Part shown: piece after piece, positions 1-7,067 of the stretch
Layout of the letters: each line of letters opens with the position of its first letter
Position numbering within the stretch: position 1 is the stretch's first letter
Assembly: GCF_023150065.1 (NCBI RefSeq)
Contig: NZ_JAKLLN010000021.1
Span: forward strand, 1 to 64,000
Reading direction: 5' to 3'
Length of the DNA stretch: 64,000 nucleotides
From: Zoogloea sp.
GTDB taxonomy: Bacteria; Pseudomonadota; Gammaproteobacteria; Burkholderiales; Rhodocyclaceae
The notes under the pieces: generated by a model
What the model saw: only the letters and a program-made list of their open reading frames with translations
Database searches by the model: none
Told to the model about the DNA's origin: nothing
Program-made: the position numbers and the translations under genes

Positions 1-24
1 TTCGTCTTCCATGGCCGTGCTCAT

Positions 25-453
25 GTGTCATTCCTTTCAAGGTTAACACCTGAGCAGGATTTCACTGGGTCAATACAGTTCCTAGCAAGTCAACTTTCGT
101 TCACTTTCGATCTCGTGAAGAAAGGCAACAAGATAACGCCGGGTTATCTGGCAGTGTTGCTCGCCCAGAAAGGCCTGAGCATTGCCGACCTCGCCGCCGG
201 GAATCGGTTTGACTGCGCAATAACCGCTTTGCTCTTGGGTACGTCGCTCACAAAGGCGATTGCCCTAACAACATTCACTGGACCGGCGCATCTCGCCATT
301 ACCGCCGCCGAGCTTCTTTCTGAGTGCTACAGGATGGACAAGACATGCGGGATATCAGATACAGCCTATAAGGAAGTTGAAAAGGTTTCGTTGCCTGCTT
401 ATATGTGGCTTGAGCAAGGCATTGTCGAATGGATGTCGCGCGGAGGAACGTAG
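25..453 (+). CDS. Hypothetical protein of probable integron cassette (5' end uncertain)
   Basis: A 142-residue reading frame from a GTG at 25. The frame is open to the left edge of the window, so the true start may lie outside. I recognise no family. The protein is mixed, with an Ala/Leu-rich middle (about residues 60-95) that could be one or two hydrophobic helices, and no clear signal peptide. The stop codon lies only 6 bp before a 58-bp attC-like site, the usual arrangement for the gene of an integron cassette. Base composition is clearly less GC-rich than the rest of the window, which fits acquisition by transfer. Function unknown. Confidence 0.55.
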   Translation: MSFLSRLTPEQDFTGSIQFLASQLSFTFDLVKKGNKITPGYLAVLLAQKGLSIADLAAGNRFDCAITALLLGTSLTKAIALTTFTGPAHLAITAAELLSECYRMDKTCGISDTAYKEVEKVSLPAYMWLEQGIVEWMSRGGT

Positions 454-459
454 CCAGAT

Positions 460-517
460 GCCCAATCCCTCGTTGCAACGGACGGCCTTCTGCCGCCGCT
501 GAACTCCACCGTTAGGC
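460..517 (+). other. attC site (59-base-element type) of an integron gene cassette
   Basis: The site can be laid out as R'' GCCCAAT (460-466), a 5-base spacer, L'' GTTGCAAC (472-479), a central imperfect hairpin (480-497, GGACGGC / GCCGCC with a bulged A), L' GCTGAAC (498-504), a 6-base spacer and R' GTTAGGC (511-517). L'' pairs with L' when one extra-helical G is left out, a hallmark of attC strand selection by IntI. The 58-bp length, the position just after a stop codon and the next start codon 8 bp downstream all match known cassettes. The R'' box departs from the RYYYAAC consensus at its last base. Confidence 0.75.
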
Positions 518-525
518 CTTAATCA

Positions 526-1809
526 GTGATCAAAACAGTATCTGAAATGCTCCTGGCCTTTATGAAGGCGGAGAGCAAAGCGTTAGCTGACTACGACCTC
601 AAGCATGCCCCATCGATCGGGAATATGTATGAAGGGTTGTCTTCGAAAATTCTGGATAGCGCAGTTCCGCCTGGCCTAGACCTTAGGGTAGTAGACGGCT
701 TTATTGTCGACGCACAAGGCAACATGTCCGGGCAAATTGATTGCATGCTTGTGACGGGTGAGGGAGAGCAGATTCCATACACAAAGTCCTATAAGTGGCC
801 GATTTGGGATGTCCTTGCGGTAATCGAAGTTAAGAAGAATCTATATGGGGCTGAACTCGCAGATTCGTTTCACCACCTTCGTCAGGTAGCGGAATCATTC
901 AGCAACTGGTTATTTACGGAAGGCGGCGAGAAGCGCTCATTTTCTCTTGCGCCGGCGATGCGTGCCTTTTCCACAATCACAGGAGTTCACGCACCACGGT
1001 ACGCGGATCGCGAGTCTCTTCCAGAGCCGCTGCAGCTTATCTATCACACGTTGGTTAGTGAACAGATCACGCCTATCTTGATTGTTTTTGGATACAACGG
1101 GTATAAATCGGAGACTGGCCTTCGGGAAGGGCTATATGGTTTTTTGAAGGACCGAGATTCCGGCAAGGGATATGGCGTGCCGTCTTTTCCTCATCAGATC
1201 ACGTGCAACGGAAACTCATTAGTGAAACTCACAGGACAGCCCTACATGGCTCCGATGGAAGGCGATTATTGGACGTTTTACGGGTCAACGAAATCAAACC
1301 CGCTCTGGGTAATGATTGAGTTGATTTGGACGAAAATTGCGAACCGTTTTTGCATCGGCATGCCTTGGGGGGAGGATTTAGACGTTGAGGTAATACATCG
1401 CTTGATTGAAGCCAAAGCGGTCGTTGAAAACGGCCAGGGAGGCTGGATGCTGAACTATACGTCGATGAGCGGTGAAGATGATGTATCTATTCATCAGGAA
1501 GCATGGACGCCAGTATTTGTTTCAGATACCCAATTCGTAATCTTCAATCAACTATGCAACAAAGAGGGTGTAGACATTACCGAACCTGCTTTCGTTGAGT
1601 ACATCTCCAAGAAAGAGAAGAGTGTAGAAGCCTTTGTTGCCGATTTGCAAAAAACGGGCTTGGTATCACTTGACGGCACCACTTTGAGACTTACGACTGC
1701 GGAACTTATGTGCGGTATATTTCCGGAAGGTGGGTTTGCCGTGGGCGAGAACAACACTGGGCGCATGACCAGATACATGCACAGGAAAATGCATGAAAAA
1801 CAGGCCTAA
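526..1809 (+). CDS. DUF6602-like protein, putative nuclease of the restriction-endonuclease fold
   Basis: A 427-residue protein from a GTG at 526, placed right after the attC site as expected for the next cassette gene. The N-terminal part carries the pattern typical of DUF6602-type proteins: a glycine-rich strand, SGQID near residue 67, and VIEVKK near residue 100. The spaced D...ExK residues suggest a PD-(D/E)xK nuclease core. Such proteins often sit in defence or mobile regions. The C-terminal half (about 250-427) is not recognised. No partner methylase is next to it, so I cannot call it a restriction enzyme. The family call comes from motif resemblance and is moderately sure; the nuclease role is inferred. 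Confidence 0.6.
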   Translation: MIKTVSEMLLAFMKAESKALADYDLKHAPSIGNMYEGLSSKILDSAVPPGLDLRVVDGFIVDAQGNMSGQIDCMLVTGEGEQIPYTKSYKWPIWDVLAVIEVKKNLYGAELADSFHHLRQVAESFSNWLFTEGGEKRSFSLAPAMRAFSTITGVHAPRYADRESLPEPLQLIYHTLVSEQITPILIVFGYNGYKSETGLREGLYGFLKDRDSGKGYGVPSFPHQITCNGNSLVKLTGQPYMAPMEGDYWTFYGSTKSNPLWVMIELIWTKIANRFCIGMPWGEDLDVEVIHRLIEAKAVVENGQGGWMLNYTSMSGEDDVSIHQEAWTPVFVSDTQFVIFNQLCNKEGVDITEPAFVEYISKKEKSVEAFVADLQKTGLVSLDGTTLRLTTAELMCGIFPEGGFAVGENNTGRMTRYMHRKMHEKQA

Positions 1810-1885
1810 TCCATCATTCAACACGGACTGGCGCGATAAAGCCGCGCTAGCCGGTAAATTCGGACGCTGAACGACAGCTTTCGTC
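1804..1885 (+). other. Possible degenerate attC remnant after the DUF6602-like gene
   Basis: GCCTAAT (1804-1810) overlaps the stop codon, followed by a 5-base spacer and ATTCAAC (1816-1822). Further on lies GCTGAAC (1866-1872), identical to the L' box of the upstream attC. The right-hand GTTRRRY core that should follow about 6 bp later is missing. This could be a decayed attC at the end of a cassette, or chance. Low confidence. Confidence 0.3.
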
Positions 1886-1919
1886 AAAGCTCAGCGGCTG
1901 CCTTGGGTCGAAAGCTGTC
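1873..1919. repeat. Perfect 11-bp inverted repeat with 25-base spacer
   Basis: GACAGCTTTCG (1873-1883) and its exact reverse complement CGAAAGCTGTC (1909-1919) lie in the gap between the DUF6602-like gene and the small membrane-protein gene. There is no U-tract, so it is not a typical intrinsic terminator. It could be a recombination-site remnant or a hairpin in the downstream transcript. Confidence 0.5.
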
Positions 1920-2025
1920 CTCGAGCGAGAGGCATACTGCATCTGCTACCGCAGAGACCCTGCCTTTGGCACCCCTTAAAGAATACAAATCCGTCAGATC
2001 TACGCAACTTTTCACAGGATCACGC

Positions 2026-2631
2026 ATGACAGAACTTATCGAGATTCTAAAGTCCTGGCCGGCAGTTTCGGCAGCTACCGTGGCAGCAATAGCGTCTCTG
2101 ATAAAGCTGACCAAATCGATTTTCTATTTCAATGACGAACAATTACAGAAGCGCAAAATAAAGAAAATAACCTTCCTCGCAAAGGAGTGCGAGAAGAACC
2201 AAACATTAAACCAACTGGTCGAGATCGCGAGAGACGAAGAGGTCTTTCGGAACATGTTTGGGAGAACAGGGTCGCCACAGTTTCTTCATGCGCTTAAGCG
2301 CGCTTACGATACAGGAAGGTTCTCGTTGTCTGAGCTTCGACTTTCCTCCTCATACCTTAATGTTAAGGATGAAACCCTTGTCGTAGACTTAGGATGGGGA
2401 GCGCATGCACTGCTCTGGTTTTCGATTGGTGCCATGATCCTCATGGGGCTGTACATTGGAGTTTTACTATTCACTATATTCGGGACTCCCTCCGGAAATT
2501 CCTACATAGCAGCCCTCATGCTAATGGTTTTTTACTTTCTTTTTGCTTGGTTCATGGGAGGCGATGCACGAGCCGTACTGATTGCAAAGAGAGTCCGAAA
2601 AAATCTAGACGGAATCGAAACTTCTCCCTAA
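2026..2631 (+). CDS. Small membrane protein of unknown function
   Basis: 201 residues from the ATG at 2026, chosen because AGGA sits at a good distance upstream. An in-frame ATG at 1903 would add 41 residues of unlikely composition that overlap the inverted repeat. The N-terminus has a short hydrophobic stretch (about residues 10-27) followed by a basic segment. Two strong transmembrane helices lie near residues 130-150 and 160-180, and the tail is basic. I do not recognise the family. Its setting among low-GC accessory genes suggests horizontal acquisition. The 254 bases after it (2632-2885) are AT-rich with no convincing gene. Confidence 0.6.
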   Translation: MTELIEILKSWPAVSAATVAAIASLIKLTKSIFYFNDEQLQKRKIKKITFLAKECEKNQTLNQLVEIARDEEVFRNMFGRTGSPQFLHALKRAYDTGRFSLSELRLSSSYLNVKDETLVVDLGWGAHALLWFSIGAMILMGLYIGVLLFTIFGTPSGNSYIAALMLMVFYFLFAWFMGGDARAVLIAKRVRKNLDGIETSP

Positions 2632-2885
2632 CCCAATGAATAAGTTGTTTTCCAGTCACGATCTTCCGCAACAGATCACGATCTGTCGTATGCAATACGC
2701 GCATGAAGCGAGCGGCATCTTTACCTCAGACTTTTCTCAAAAAAATCTCACTGCTGAAGCAGCTTCACTTTTAGCCCACAAACACATTCGCACGCGGAGA
2801 GCTGCTTGACCACACAAAAGGACATCAATCAACCTTTTATTTTTAAAACCTGAGGTTTTGCCACAGCAATTAATCAGAGAAAAAT

Positions 2886-3932
2886 ATGAATTTGATTAGA
2901 CTGACTCAAGCATTACTTTTCTTTGCTGCTTCCACGGCCTGCCAAGCCCAGATACGTGACCCCTCGCTACCAGATGAGTTTTACACGGGCTCGGTAGTTC
3001 TTGAATACAGCTTGTTTGGCAAGGGCGCCTCTGGGGCAAAGGATCTCAAGCAACTCCACGATCAAGGCGAGTGGACTTCCCTCGCACGAAAGGTAATTGA
3101 ACAGAAATCACTCGGATACGACGTCTACTACTATTACTTGGCCGTCTCGGCAAAGAAGCTTGGCTTTGAAAGCGCAGCAAAGGCGTTCGGAGATCGAGCC
3201 TTGTCCAGCGCCGACAAGTGCAAAAGCGTTGTATTCCTTAACGTTTGCCAAGGAGTCGATGTCAAGCGAAGCATCAATGCGCTTTTTGGTCTTAATAGGA
3301 AGCTCGTTGAACTCCCTGTACCTGCAGTCCTTGAGCAACTCTCGCAGTCGCTTAGATCCCCGATCGGCATAGGCGAAATGAAGCTGGGCGACCGAATGGA
3401 GCAAGTGCTCAATCAGGACCAATCAAGAAGTGTACGGGTTATCGCCTCAACCAACAGAGGGGAGAAATTCGATGAGGATCTTGAGGTATCAGGTGCTGAG
3501 TTTGTAAGTGCGACCGTATCAACACCGCTAAGCAGCAAGCCACTTCCAGCCCAACTGGAGTTCAATGATGGCCGCCTCATCGGTCTTGAACTTACTCTGG
3601 GTGATGGGGAGCTTGGAAGCAGTCGCCTTCAGAGTGTCAAAAATCAGATTGAGGGGCGGTTTGGAGCACCGGCAAAGGTGCTTGAGGAAATGACAACAGT
3701 TCGCTGTGTTTTTGGAAATGCAAACTCATACGTGCTGAATAGTGGCAATAATTTATATACTTGGAACCATCCAATGAAGGATGGCTGGTTCGTTGTAGCT
3801 GAGTTAAGTGATTCAGCTACAGGTATATGCCCAGACAAGAGCACCTCGTCAAGAACAGAGGCGAGAACTGCCACTTATCGCGTCAGCCTCAAAAAGCTCT
3901 CTGCAAACCCTACAAAGCCATCTCTCTTTTGA
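2886..3932 (+). CDS. Hypothetical exported protein
   Basis: 348 residues. The first 20-22 residues form a signal peptide (basic start, hydrophobic core rich in Leu/Phe/Ala, cleavage near A-Q-A-Q), so the protein should be periplasmic or secreted. Residues about 45-110 have alternating helices like a single tetratricopeptide or Sel1-like unit (KDLKQLHDQGEW; YYYYLAVSAKKLG). The rest looks like a beta-rich domain with no motif I recognise. A purine-rich stretch (CAGAGAAAAAT) directly precedes the ATG. Codon use resembles the other left-end accessory genes rather than the GC-rich core. Function unknown. Confidence 0.65.
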   Translation: MNLIRLTQALLFFAASTACQAQIRDPSLPDEFYTGSVVLEYSLFGKGASGAKDLKQLHDQGEWTSLARKVIEQKSLGYDVYYYYLAVSAKKLGFESAAKAFGDRALSSADKCKSVVFLNVCQGVDVKRSINALFGLNRKLVELPVPAVLEQLSQSLRSPIGIGEMKLGDRMEQVLNQDQSRSVRVIASTNRGEKFDEDLEVSGAEFVSATVSTPLSSKPLPAQLEFNDGRLIGLELTLGDGELGSSRLQSVKNQIEGRFGAPAKVLEEMTTVRCVFGNANSYVLNSGNNLYTWNHPMKDGWFVVAELSDSATGICPDKSTSSRTEARTATYRVSLKKLSANPTKPSLF

Positions 3933-4023
3933 CGGCTTAGCTGAGCACTGAAGCCCAAAATGTGGTCGCCAATATTCAATTTAAGTCGGATCTAATTAGC
4001 CCACTACAGCCGGCCACTTCCCC

Positions 4024-4536
4024 TTACACCACCCTAACCTGCCACCTCCACCACTCCGCCGACACCATCCGCCCAAACGCGCCCACCATGTTTTCAATCC
4101 GCGCATTGAACCCTTCATCTGCCTTCCCGTCCGCCAAAAATGCCAGCGGCTCACTCCAGACGGCGCGGAAGCCCGGGCAGACCTTGTCGTCCATCACCAG
4201 GGCTTCGTAGCGCAGGCTCACTTCGCCCCAGGGGGCGTGGGCGAAGATGGGGGTGAGGGCGCCGCTGTCGAGGGCGCGGATGTAGTAGTCCATGTCCCGG
4301 TCGTCGGCCATGGGCATGGCGTCGGGGCTGGGGTCGGAGTCGGGGTCGACATCGGCTTCATCGATGGGCCGCTCTTCGTCTCGCGGCACGGCGTTGGACG
4401 GGCCCAGGGCCACCACCACGCCGGCGTCGCGGTACAGGGCCTTGAGGCGGGCGGCGAGGGCTTCGCTGGGGCCGTCGGTTTCCAGGGCGCGCATCAGGGC
4501 GCGTTGTTCGATCTCGAATTGTTCGTACTTGTCCAT
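4024..4536 (-). CDS. Hypothetical cytoplasmic protein
   Basis: 170 residues if started at the ATG at 4536. The open frame extends to 4656, but the extra 40 residues overlap the vapBC operator and look non-coding. There is no signal peptide or membrane helix. The middle (about 60-90) is a run of Asp/Pro/Glu that is probably a disordered linker. The C-terminal half has a conserved-looking W-S-E-P-L segment and a Trp-rich end (EWWRWQ). No family recognised. It is transcribed away from vapBC and shares its upstream region with it. Confidence 0.55.
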   Translation of the reverse strand: MDKYEQFEIEQRALMRALETDGPSEALAARLKALYRDAGVVVALGPSNAVPRDEERPIDEADVDPDSDPSPDAMPMADDRDMDYYIRALDSGALTPIFAHAPWGEVSLRYEALVMDDKVCPGFRAVWSEPLAFLADGKADEGFNARIENMVGAFGRMVSAEWWRWQVRVV

Positions 4537-4623
4537 GGTGCAAGAGGGTGAACTGGGGCAAAGAGGCGGAAGGATAACGGAGTCGGGGTGGAGCGCGATA
4601 AGCGCCGTCTCGAACCGTCTGGT

Positions 4624-4670
4624 GATCACATCAGATCTGATGCAAAATATCATCAACTAGATCACATCAG
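4624..4670. promoter_or_regulatory. Palindromic operator upstream of vapBC
   Basis: CATCAGATCTGATG (4629-4642) is a perfect 14-bp palindrome. GATCACATCAG occurs twice as a direct repeat (4624-4634 and 4660-4670), the second copy just upstream of the antitoxin start. Type II antitoxins commonly bind such repeats to repress their own operon, so this is the probable VapBC operator. It may also affect the divergent gene ending at 4024. Confidence 0.6.
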
Positions 4671-4681
4671 AGGATAACGTC

Positions 4682-4885
4682 ATGAGAACAACAGTCACGA
4701 TTGAGGATGCGCTTTACGAACGTGCTCTGGAAGTCGCCGATCCGGCCATGGACCGGGCAGATCTGTTTCGGGAGGCCATCAAGACTTTCGTCCGGGTCCA
4801 GTCTGCTAAGCGTCTGGCGGCCCTGGGCGGGTCCGCTCCAGAAATGCCTGACGTACCCCGCAACCGGGACGTCGCGCAGCAATGA
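4682..4885 (+). CDS. vapB: VapB-family antitoxin
   Basis: 67 residues. The N-terminus ([20 protein letters not shown]) is the ribbon-helix-helix DNA-binding pattern of VapB-type antitoxins, and the Pro-rich C-terminal tail would wrap the toxin. It should neutralise VapC and, with it, repress the operon. The AGAGGA ribosome site and the ATG at 4682 are well spaced. The gene overlaps the toxin start by 4 bp (ATGA), the usual coupling that gives excess antitoxin. The palindromic operator lies directly upstream. Confidence 0.85.
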   Translation: MRTTVTIEDALYERALEVADPAMDRADLFREAIKTFVRVQSAKRLAALGGSAPEMPDVPRNRDVAQQ

Positions 4886-5262
4886 CCGGTGTGCTGGTTG
4901 ATACCTCGGTCTGGGTCGATCACCTCAGGCAGGGCAATCCGGATCTGATCGCCCTGCTGCACCAGGACTCAGTAATGATGCATCCACTGGTTCTGGGGGA
5001 GATCGCATGCGGTACGCCCCCCGCCCGTACCGCAACCCTGTCTGATCTGGGACAGTTGCAACACGCACGGCAGGCCACGGTGCAAGAGGTTCTCGACTTT
5101 GTCGGCCGGGAGCGCCTGTTTGGGCAGGGCTGCGGATTCATCGACATGTGCTTGCTGGCATCCGCGCTGCTGACGCCGGGTACCCGGCTATGGACCCTGG
5201 ACAAGCGTCTGGCAGCCATTGCCGAACGATTCGAGGTGAGCTTCAACCCCCAAAGGCACTGA
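4882..5262 (+). CDS. vapC: VapC-family PIN-domain ribonuclease toxin
   Basis: 126 residues, full length for VapC. The PIN-domain acidic residues are visible: [11 protein letters not shown] near residues 6-16 (first Asp), GEIACG near 41-46 (Glu), and a C-terminal G-F-I-D-M block and L-D-K-R-L (later Asp residues). Members of this family are Mg-dependent RNases that cut tRNA or rRNA and stop growth when free of VapB. Translation is coupled to vapB by an ATGA overlap. Likely a genome-stabilising or stress module; no truncation seen. Confidence 0.88.
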   Translation: MTGVLVDTSVWVDHLRQGNPDLIALLHQDSVMMHPLVLGEIACGTPPARTATLSDLGQLQHARQATVQEVLDFVGRERLFGQGCGFIDMCLLASALLTPGTRLWTLDKRLAAIAERFEVSFNPQRH

Positions 5263-5628
5263 AGACCTGCAATGAATGAGGTTTTCACAAAGAATCTATC
5301 GCTGGCCGGCGATGCCGTGTGCCCCCGTCCCCACCCCGCCTTGATTTGCCCCATCCCGTGTGCTTGACTGCCTCACAGGGGCTCTCTTCCTGTGCGCTGG
5401 TGCACATCTTCTCTTCATGCCCGACACCCGGCAGCGCCGTGCTGGCGCGGGTTTTGGCGTCTTCCCGGCACGTCGGGTGACAACACCCATTTTGGGAAAC
5501 ATGCCGTCCGTGTTTGTCCTTGAAGTTTCATGAAAGTAGTGTTGAATGCATAAATAGCCCGTCCAGCCGGCGGTCGTCCGGGCGTGGATTTCGCGTTCGT
5601 CGAGGCCGCTGTCACCAAGGGAGATGCC
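5263..5628 (+). promoter_or_regulatory. Upstream region of the eCIS operon
   Basis: 366 bases without a convincing gene between vapC and the first eCIS gene. The last part is relatively AT-rich and contains a 10-bp palindrome TTTCATGAAA (5526-5535) and a TAAATA-like element near 5551-5556, so the operon promoter is probably here. I could not fix a -35/-10 pair with confidence. A GTG at 5584 in frame with the first gene is not preferred over the ATG at 5629, which has GGGAG upstream. Confidence 0.35.
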
Positions 5629-6195
5629 ATGTTCATTGCCGGAGCCAGCGCTACCCTGCGACGCCTGCTGGAAGATCAGCTGGTGGCTTCCGGGGGGCTG
5701 GACGGCTACACGGTGTCGCTGTTTTCCACCCGCGATTTCACCCCCAACCTCAACAGCCAGGTGGCGCTGTTTCTGTACCGGGTGGAGGTGGACGAGGCCC
5801 GGCGCACGGTAGATCTGCCGCGCCTGGCGCCCAATGCGCCGCGGCGGCAGGCGCTGGGGCTGGAGCTTCACTACCTGCTTACGGTGTGGGGGCTGCGGGA
5901 TGCAGAGGGTGAGCAGGTGATGCTGGCCCGCTGCATGGACATCCTGGATCGCCATGCGGTGATCACCGGCCCGCTGCTCGACCCACGCTACCAGTGGGAG
6001 CCCGAGGACGGCCTGCGGGTGTCGATGAACCACCTGAGCACCGAAGACATGCTGCGCCTGTGGGACAGCCTGGAGCCGCCCTACCAGCTGTCGGTGCCCT
6101 ACGTGGTGCGCACGGCACGGCTGGCCGCCCGGGAGCGGGCTGACCCGGCGATTGCCGATTCCCGCACGCTGGTCTTCACGCCCCAGGTGCCCTGA
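5629..6195 (+). CDS. eCIS DUF4255 (Pvc16-type) protein, probable tube/sheath cap
   Basis: 188 residues from the ATG at 5629, preceded by a good GGGAG site. The protein matches the DUF4255/Pvc16 pattern: a short N-terminal helix, then beta strands with L-F-L-Y-R-V-E-V, H-Y-L-L-T-V-W and a C-terminal S-V-P-Y-V-V-R-T. In Afp and PVC particles the homologous Afp16 sits at the distal end of the tube and ends polymerisation. It is the first gene of the long + strand operon; its stop overlaps the next start (TGATG). Confidence 0.85.
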   Translation: MFIAGASATLRRLLEDQLVASGGLDGYTVSLFSTRDFTPNLNSQVALFLYRVEVDEARRTVDLPRLAPNAPRRQALGLELHYLLTVWGLRDAEGEQVMLARCMDILDRHAVITGPLLDPRYQWEPEDGLRVSMNHLSTEDMLRLWDSLEPPYQLSVPYVVRTARLAARERADPAIADSRTLVFTPQVP

Positions 6196-7049
6196 TGCTC
6201 GCCCCCGCCGACACGCCCCTGGCCTGGGCCGCCCGCCACTCTCCCGACAGGATCAGCGCGGTTGGCGTGCTGGCGGTGCGTGTCCGGCGCTATCTCACCA
6301 CCAACGCCGACCCGAGCCTGGCAGCCCTGCCCGGCTTGCGGGTGCGGGTGGCCGGGCGTCCTGAGCGTCCCATTTGGCACGAATCCACCGGCCTTTACGG
6401 CTTTCTGAACATCCCCTCGGGCGAAGCCCGCATCGAGATCGACGACCCCGCCGGCCGCTACCAGCCCCAGGCCATCACCGCCACGGTGCCTGATCGCTCC
6501 GCGCTCAAGGCCGCCCTCGAAGCCGCCGAGGCGCCCCCCGTGGTGCCGCCGCCCGCCTATCCGGCCGTCGATCTGCGCCCCGCGCTGGCCATGGGCCTGC
6601 CACCCGGCACCACGGCGATCTGGGGCGTGCTGCGGGACGGCAACCGTGCGGTACCCGGTGCCCTGCTGGGCCTGGCCACGGTGCGCAGCGGCGCGGCCGA
6701 TGCAGTCAGCACCCTGAGCGGGCCGGACGGCAGCTTTCTGCTGGTGCTGCCCTTCGAGGTGATCGACCGCAGCACCACCCCGCCCACGCGCAGCTTCAAT
6801 CGCAGCCTCACGGTGTTCGCCCCGCGCCCGGCGCTGGCCGCGGCCCTGGCGGCGCAGGGTTTTATGGCCGGGCAGCCGGCCAATGTCTTCGGGCTCTCGG
6901 CGGCCGAGCGCAATGCGCTGTTCCTGCCGCGGGGCTTTCAACTGCGTGAGGCTGGCGGCGCCCTGCACCCGCAGGTCGGCGGCCAGAATCCGCCCGTTTC
7001 GGTTTCGGTCGGCAGAAAAGTCCGGCTGGATATCGAGTTGTTACCCTAG
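6195..7049 (+). CDS. eCIS-associated protein with carboxypeptidase-regulatory-like beta domains
   Basis: 284 residues, overlapping the previous stop by one base. Two beta-sandwich-like units are visible: one with G-L-Y-G-F-L-N-I-P-S-G (about 70-80), resembling prealbumin-like/carboxypeptidase regulatory folds, and a second near residues 135-185 with A-I-W-G-V and D-G-S-F-L-L. No catalytic site and no signal peptide. Position between cap and sheath suggests a structural or surface decoration role on the particle, perhaps in place of a fibre. That role is inferred from context only. Confidence 0.6.
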   Translation: MLAPADTPLAWAARHSPDRISAVGVLAVRVRRYLTTNADPSLAALPGLRVRVAGRPERPIWHESTGLYGFLNIPSGEARIEIDDPAGRYQPQAITATVPDRSALKAALEAAEAPPVVPPPAYPAVDLRPALAMGLPPGTTAIWGVLRDGNRAVPGALLGLATVRSGAADAVSTLSGPDGSFLLVLPFEVIDRSTTPPTRSFNRSLTVFAPRPALAAALAAQGFMAGQPANVFGLSAAERNALFLPRGFQLREAGGALHPQVGGQNPPVSVSVGRKVRLDIELLP

Positions 7050-7067
7050 CCATGATGGAGGCTCGAC

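Noticed and set aside
1903-2025. N-terminal extension of the small membrane protein to 1903
   Set aside because: The ATG at 2026 has a well-spaced AGGA, while the extension overlaps the inverted repeat and has no coding-like composition.
4537-4656. Longer N-terminus for the minus-strand gene ending at 4024
   Set aside because: It would cover the vapBC operator and part of its promoter and shows no similarity to coding composition; the ATG at 4536 is more plausible.
5430-5460. Sigma-54-type -24/-12 element upstream of the eCIS operon
   Set aside because: GG and GC pairs are off by one base from the required spacing and the TTGC part is absent.
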